A DNA stretch of 37,641 nucleotides, from IMG/VR virus record IMGVR_UViG_3300025646_000137, positions 1 to 37,641 of that record; one strand, written 5' to 3'. Numbering within the stretch: the stretch's first letter is position 1; every line of letters starts with the position of its first letter. The DNA is from a virus. Made by a program: the position numbers and the translations under genes. The notes under the pieces were generated by a model, which was not told where the DNA came from, did not search any database, and was given only the letters and a program-made list of their open reading frames with translations. Positions 35,866-37,641 of this stretch are shown piece by piece.

Positions 35866-35881
35866 AAATTAAGGATCGTTA

Positions 35882-36703
35882 ATGAGAAAAAGAAAATATC
35901 TCAGCAATAAAGATTTATTGGAAGAAATCCGAATCTCAAAAAATTTATATTCAAGTTACATCGAAGAGGGCTACGCAAAATATGATTTAATTATTGCTAA
36001 TATTGAGCGTATCAATGTTCGTACCATAGCAGAAGCAAAACGAAACCGCGCAGTCAGACTGGCGCGAGAGTCATACGAATCCGCCTACGAAGAAAATCCC
36101 AGTGCCGGTGTCAAATTAGGTGACTTTGCAGTCGACTGGAAAAAAATCCAAAAGACTGATGTGGTATTTAGGGTAATGACCTTTGATCACATACCTCTGC
36201 AACCTGGTCGCAAAAAAACAGTTAAAACAAAAGCAGACATGCACATACAATGTAACTTTCCTCCCTTCCAGCACTGGAAGTTTGATGAAAACGATAATCT
36301 AATATGTGTGGGTAAAAGCCACTGGATTGGCGGCATGGAAAACGGACATTTCAGTAAGGTACACGGAAAGATGACCAACAATCTGGTTCGTATGTTTATG
36401 AAATTGGTTGAGAGATATGCTAGTCGTAGCAACTGGAGAGGTTATACGTATAACGATGAAATGCAGGGCAATGCTTTATTACAACTAAGTCAAATTGGGT
36501 TGCAGTTTGACGAAAGCAAGAGTCAGAATCCGTTTGCTTATTACACCGCCGCTATTACAAACAGTTTTACTCGGGTGCTTAACTTGGAGAAAAAAGGCCA
36601 AAGGATCAGGGATGATATTCTCGAAGCCAATGGTTTAAACCCAAGTTATACTCGACAGACAGAAAATGAAAACTATAAATTTACTCAAGCCAGCGAAGAG
36701 TAA
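35882..36703 (+). CDS. gp55: Late transcription sigma factor gp55
   Basis: A 273-residue gp55-type sigma factor, which redirects host RNA polymerase to late promoters with help from the sliding clamp in T4. The N-terminal YLSNKDLLEEIRISKNLY echoes T4 gp55. The core (about 168-250) has the sigma region-2-like pattern GYTYNDEMQGNALLQLSQIGLQFDESKSQNPFAYYTAAITNSFTRVLNLEKKGQ. T4 gp55 has 185 residues; here about 95 extra residues lie before the core (DFAVDWKKIQKTDVVFRVMTFDHIPLQPG, KSHWIGGMENGHF). The C-terminal tail lacks an obvious hydrophobic-acidic clamp-binding end like the SLDFLYE of T4. AAGGA precedes its ATG. It is followed three bases later by gp47. Confidence 0.88.
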   Translation: MRKRKYLSNKDLLEEIRISKNLYSSYIEEGYAKYDLIIANIERINVRTIAEAKRNRAVRLARESYESAYEENPSAGVKLGDFAVDWKKIQKTDVVFRVMTFDHIPLQPGRKKTVKTKADMHIQCNFPPFQHWKFDENDNLICVGKSHWIGGMENGHFSKVHGKMTNNLVRMFMKLVERYASRSNWRGYTYNDEMQGNALLQLSQIGLQFDESKSQNPFAYYTAAITNSFTRVLNLEKKGQRIRDDILEANGLNPSYTRQTENENYKFTQASEE

Positions 36704-36706
36704 CGC

Positions 36707-37641
36707 ATGGGAAATCTATTTAAACGAGCAATATTTTTCACCGATCTTCACCTAGGACTAAAAAGTAATTCAAAACAACACAACAACGATTGTTTGGATT
36801 TCATTGACTTTGTTGTGTCCACGGGCAAGGAAGAAAACTGTGATACCTGTGTATTCCTCGGAGACTGGCATAATAATCGCGCCAGCATCAACGTTAGCAC
36901 GTTAAATTACAGTGTTGAAGCCATTGACCGATTAAGTGCAGCATTTAGTCAGATTGTTTTCATTCCAGGTAATCACGACGAACACTATCGAGATACCAGA
37001 GAAATGAGCAGTGTTATCTGGACTAAAAAATACAGCAATCTAAGGCTGATCAATGAAATAACAGTTGACGGGGATGTTTGTATTATGCCTTGGTTGGTCG
37101 GCGACGAACATAAACGTGTATCAAAAATAGACTGCAAATATATGTTTGGCCATTTGGAACTGCCCAACTTTTTAATGAATGCTATGGTCCAAATGCCAGA
37201 CATAGGAGAACTGCGCCGCGAAGATCTTCACTGTGAACAGGTGTTTACCGGACATTTCCACAAGCGACAAACACATAAAAATATAACCTATATCGGCAAT
37301 GCCTTTCCACACAACTACGCAGATGTCAACGACGATGATCGAGGTGTAATGATACTTGATTGGGGCGGAAAACCTGTTTATCATAGGTGGCCGCAAGCGC
37401 CCAAATATCGTAGATACAAGCTCAGTGAAATTTTAGCAAAGCCCGACGAGTTGTTTGATACTAACATGTATTGTCGTGTTGAACTGGATATCGATATTAG
37501 CTACGAAGAAGCAAATTTTATCAAGGAGCAGTTTATCCCAGAGTTTAATTTACGTGAGCTTAGTCTCATACCTCGAGCGGAGGTTGATGATCACGCACAG
37601 GATTTTGAGGGCGAAGTTAACTTTGAAAGTGTGGACAGTAT
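36707..37641 (+). CDS. gp47: Recombination endonuclease subunit gp47 (3' end outside window)
   Basis: The Mre11/SbcD-type nuclease that pairs with the Rad50-like ATPase gp46 to make ends for recombination-dependent replication. From the ATG at 36707, 311 codons stay open to the window edge. The metallophosphatase motifs are clear: FTDLHLG (11-17, D13 and H15), LGDWHNN (51-57, D53), PGNHDE (87-92, N89 and H90), FGHLE (147-151, H149) and TGHFHKR (181-187, H183 and H185). T4 gp47 has 339 residues, so only a short C-terminal part should be missing. It follows gp55 by three bases and is probably co-transcribed; in T4 gene 47 lies near 55 and upstream of 46. Confidence 0.94.
   Translation, partial: MGNLFKRAIFFTDLHLGLKSNSKQHNNDCLDFIDFVVSTGKEENCDTCVFLGDWHNNRASINVSTLNYSVEAIDRLSAAFSQIVFIPGNHDEHYRDTREMSSVIWTKKYSNLRLINEITVDGDVCIMPWLVGDEHKRVSKIDCKYMFGHLELPNFLMNAMVQMPDIGELRREDLHCEQVFTGHFHKRQTHKNITYIGNAFPHNYADVNDDDRGVMILDWGGKPVYHRWPQAPKYRRYKLSEILAKPDELFDTNMYCRVELDIDISYEEANFIKEQFIPEFNLRELSLIPRAEVDDHAQDFEGEVNFESVDS

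Noticed and set aside
1-37641. tRNA genes, CRISPR array, insertion sequence or integrase
   Set aside because: I saw no cloverleaf-like segment, regular spaced repeat, transposase or recombinase motif. The sequence is nearly full of phage genes; a tRNA scan by program was not possible here.

Overview
This window is part of a T4-like (tevenvirus-type) contractile-tailed phage genome. The AT-rich base composition, the protein variants and the accessory genes resemble marine T4-like phages of cyanobacteria or Pelagibacter-type hosts. The identification rests on recognisable T4 homologues: the late sigma factor gp55, the recombination nuclease subunit gp47, and the baseplate proteins gp53, gp5, gp25 and gp6, in T4-like order. 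The exact host cannot be read from the sequence.

Layout. The right end (35882-37641) carries gp55 and gp47 on the + strand. Everything to the left is on the - strand and is transcribed leftwards. From 35.8 kb down to 25 kb lies the baseplate block: a tail-tube/baseplate structural protein, gp53, a 1099-residue hub-like protein with an N-terminal muralytic domain, a gp5-like spike without a lysozyme domain, an unassigned structural protein, gp25 and an enlarged gp6. Next is a 13.7-kb gene (11359-25020) for a 4553-residue baseplate or fibre protein that contains a beta-propeller-like region. From 11.3 to 5.5 kb lie four fibre or adhesin-type genes. Copies of a T4-like late-promoter motif (AATAAATA or GATAAATA, T4 consensus TATAAATA) stand in front of several structural transcription units, which fits the presence of gp55.

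The left end (1-5413) is the most unusual part. Nine genes, the last cut by the window edge, run head to tail, and every consecutive pair overlaps by 4 to 23 bases. They encode three GT-A-like glycosyltransferases, an AbrB/MazE-like mini-protein, a 2OG-Fe(II) oxygenase-like protein, a sulfotransferase-like protein, a radical SAM protein and two unassigned small proteins. The cassette is headed by a near-consensus host-type sigma-70 promoter (TTGACA, 17 bases, TATACT with an extended -10 TG). Its spacer is a perfect 8-bp inverted repeat, and its predicted start point falls exactly on the A of the first gene's ATG, so the mRNA may be leaderless. The placement suggests a glycan, envelope or virion modification cassette under host-sigma control next to the late adhesion genes. 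Its substrate cannot be read from the sequence.

No tRNA, rRNA, CRISPR array, insertion sequence or integrase was seen. No gene-free stretch exceeds 300 bases.
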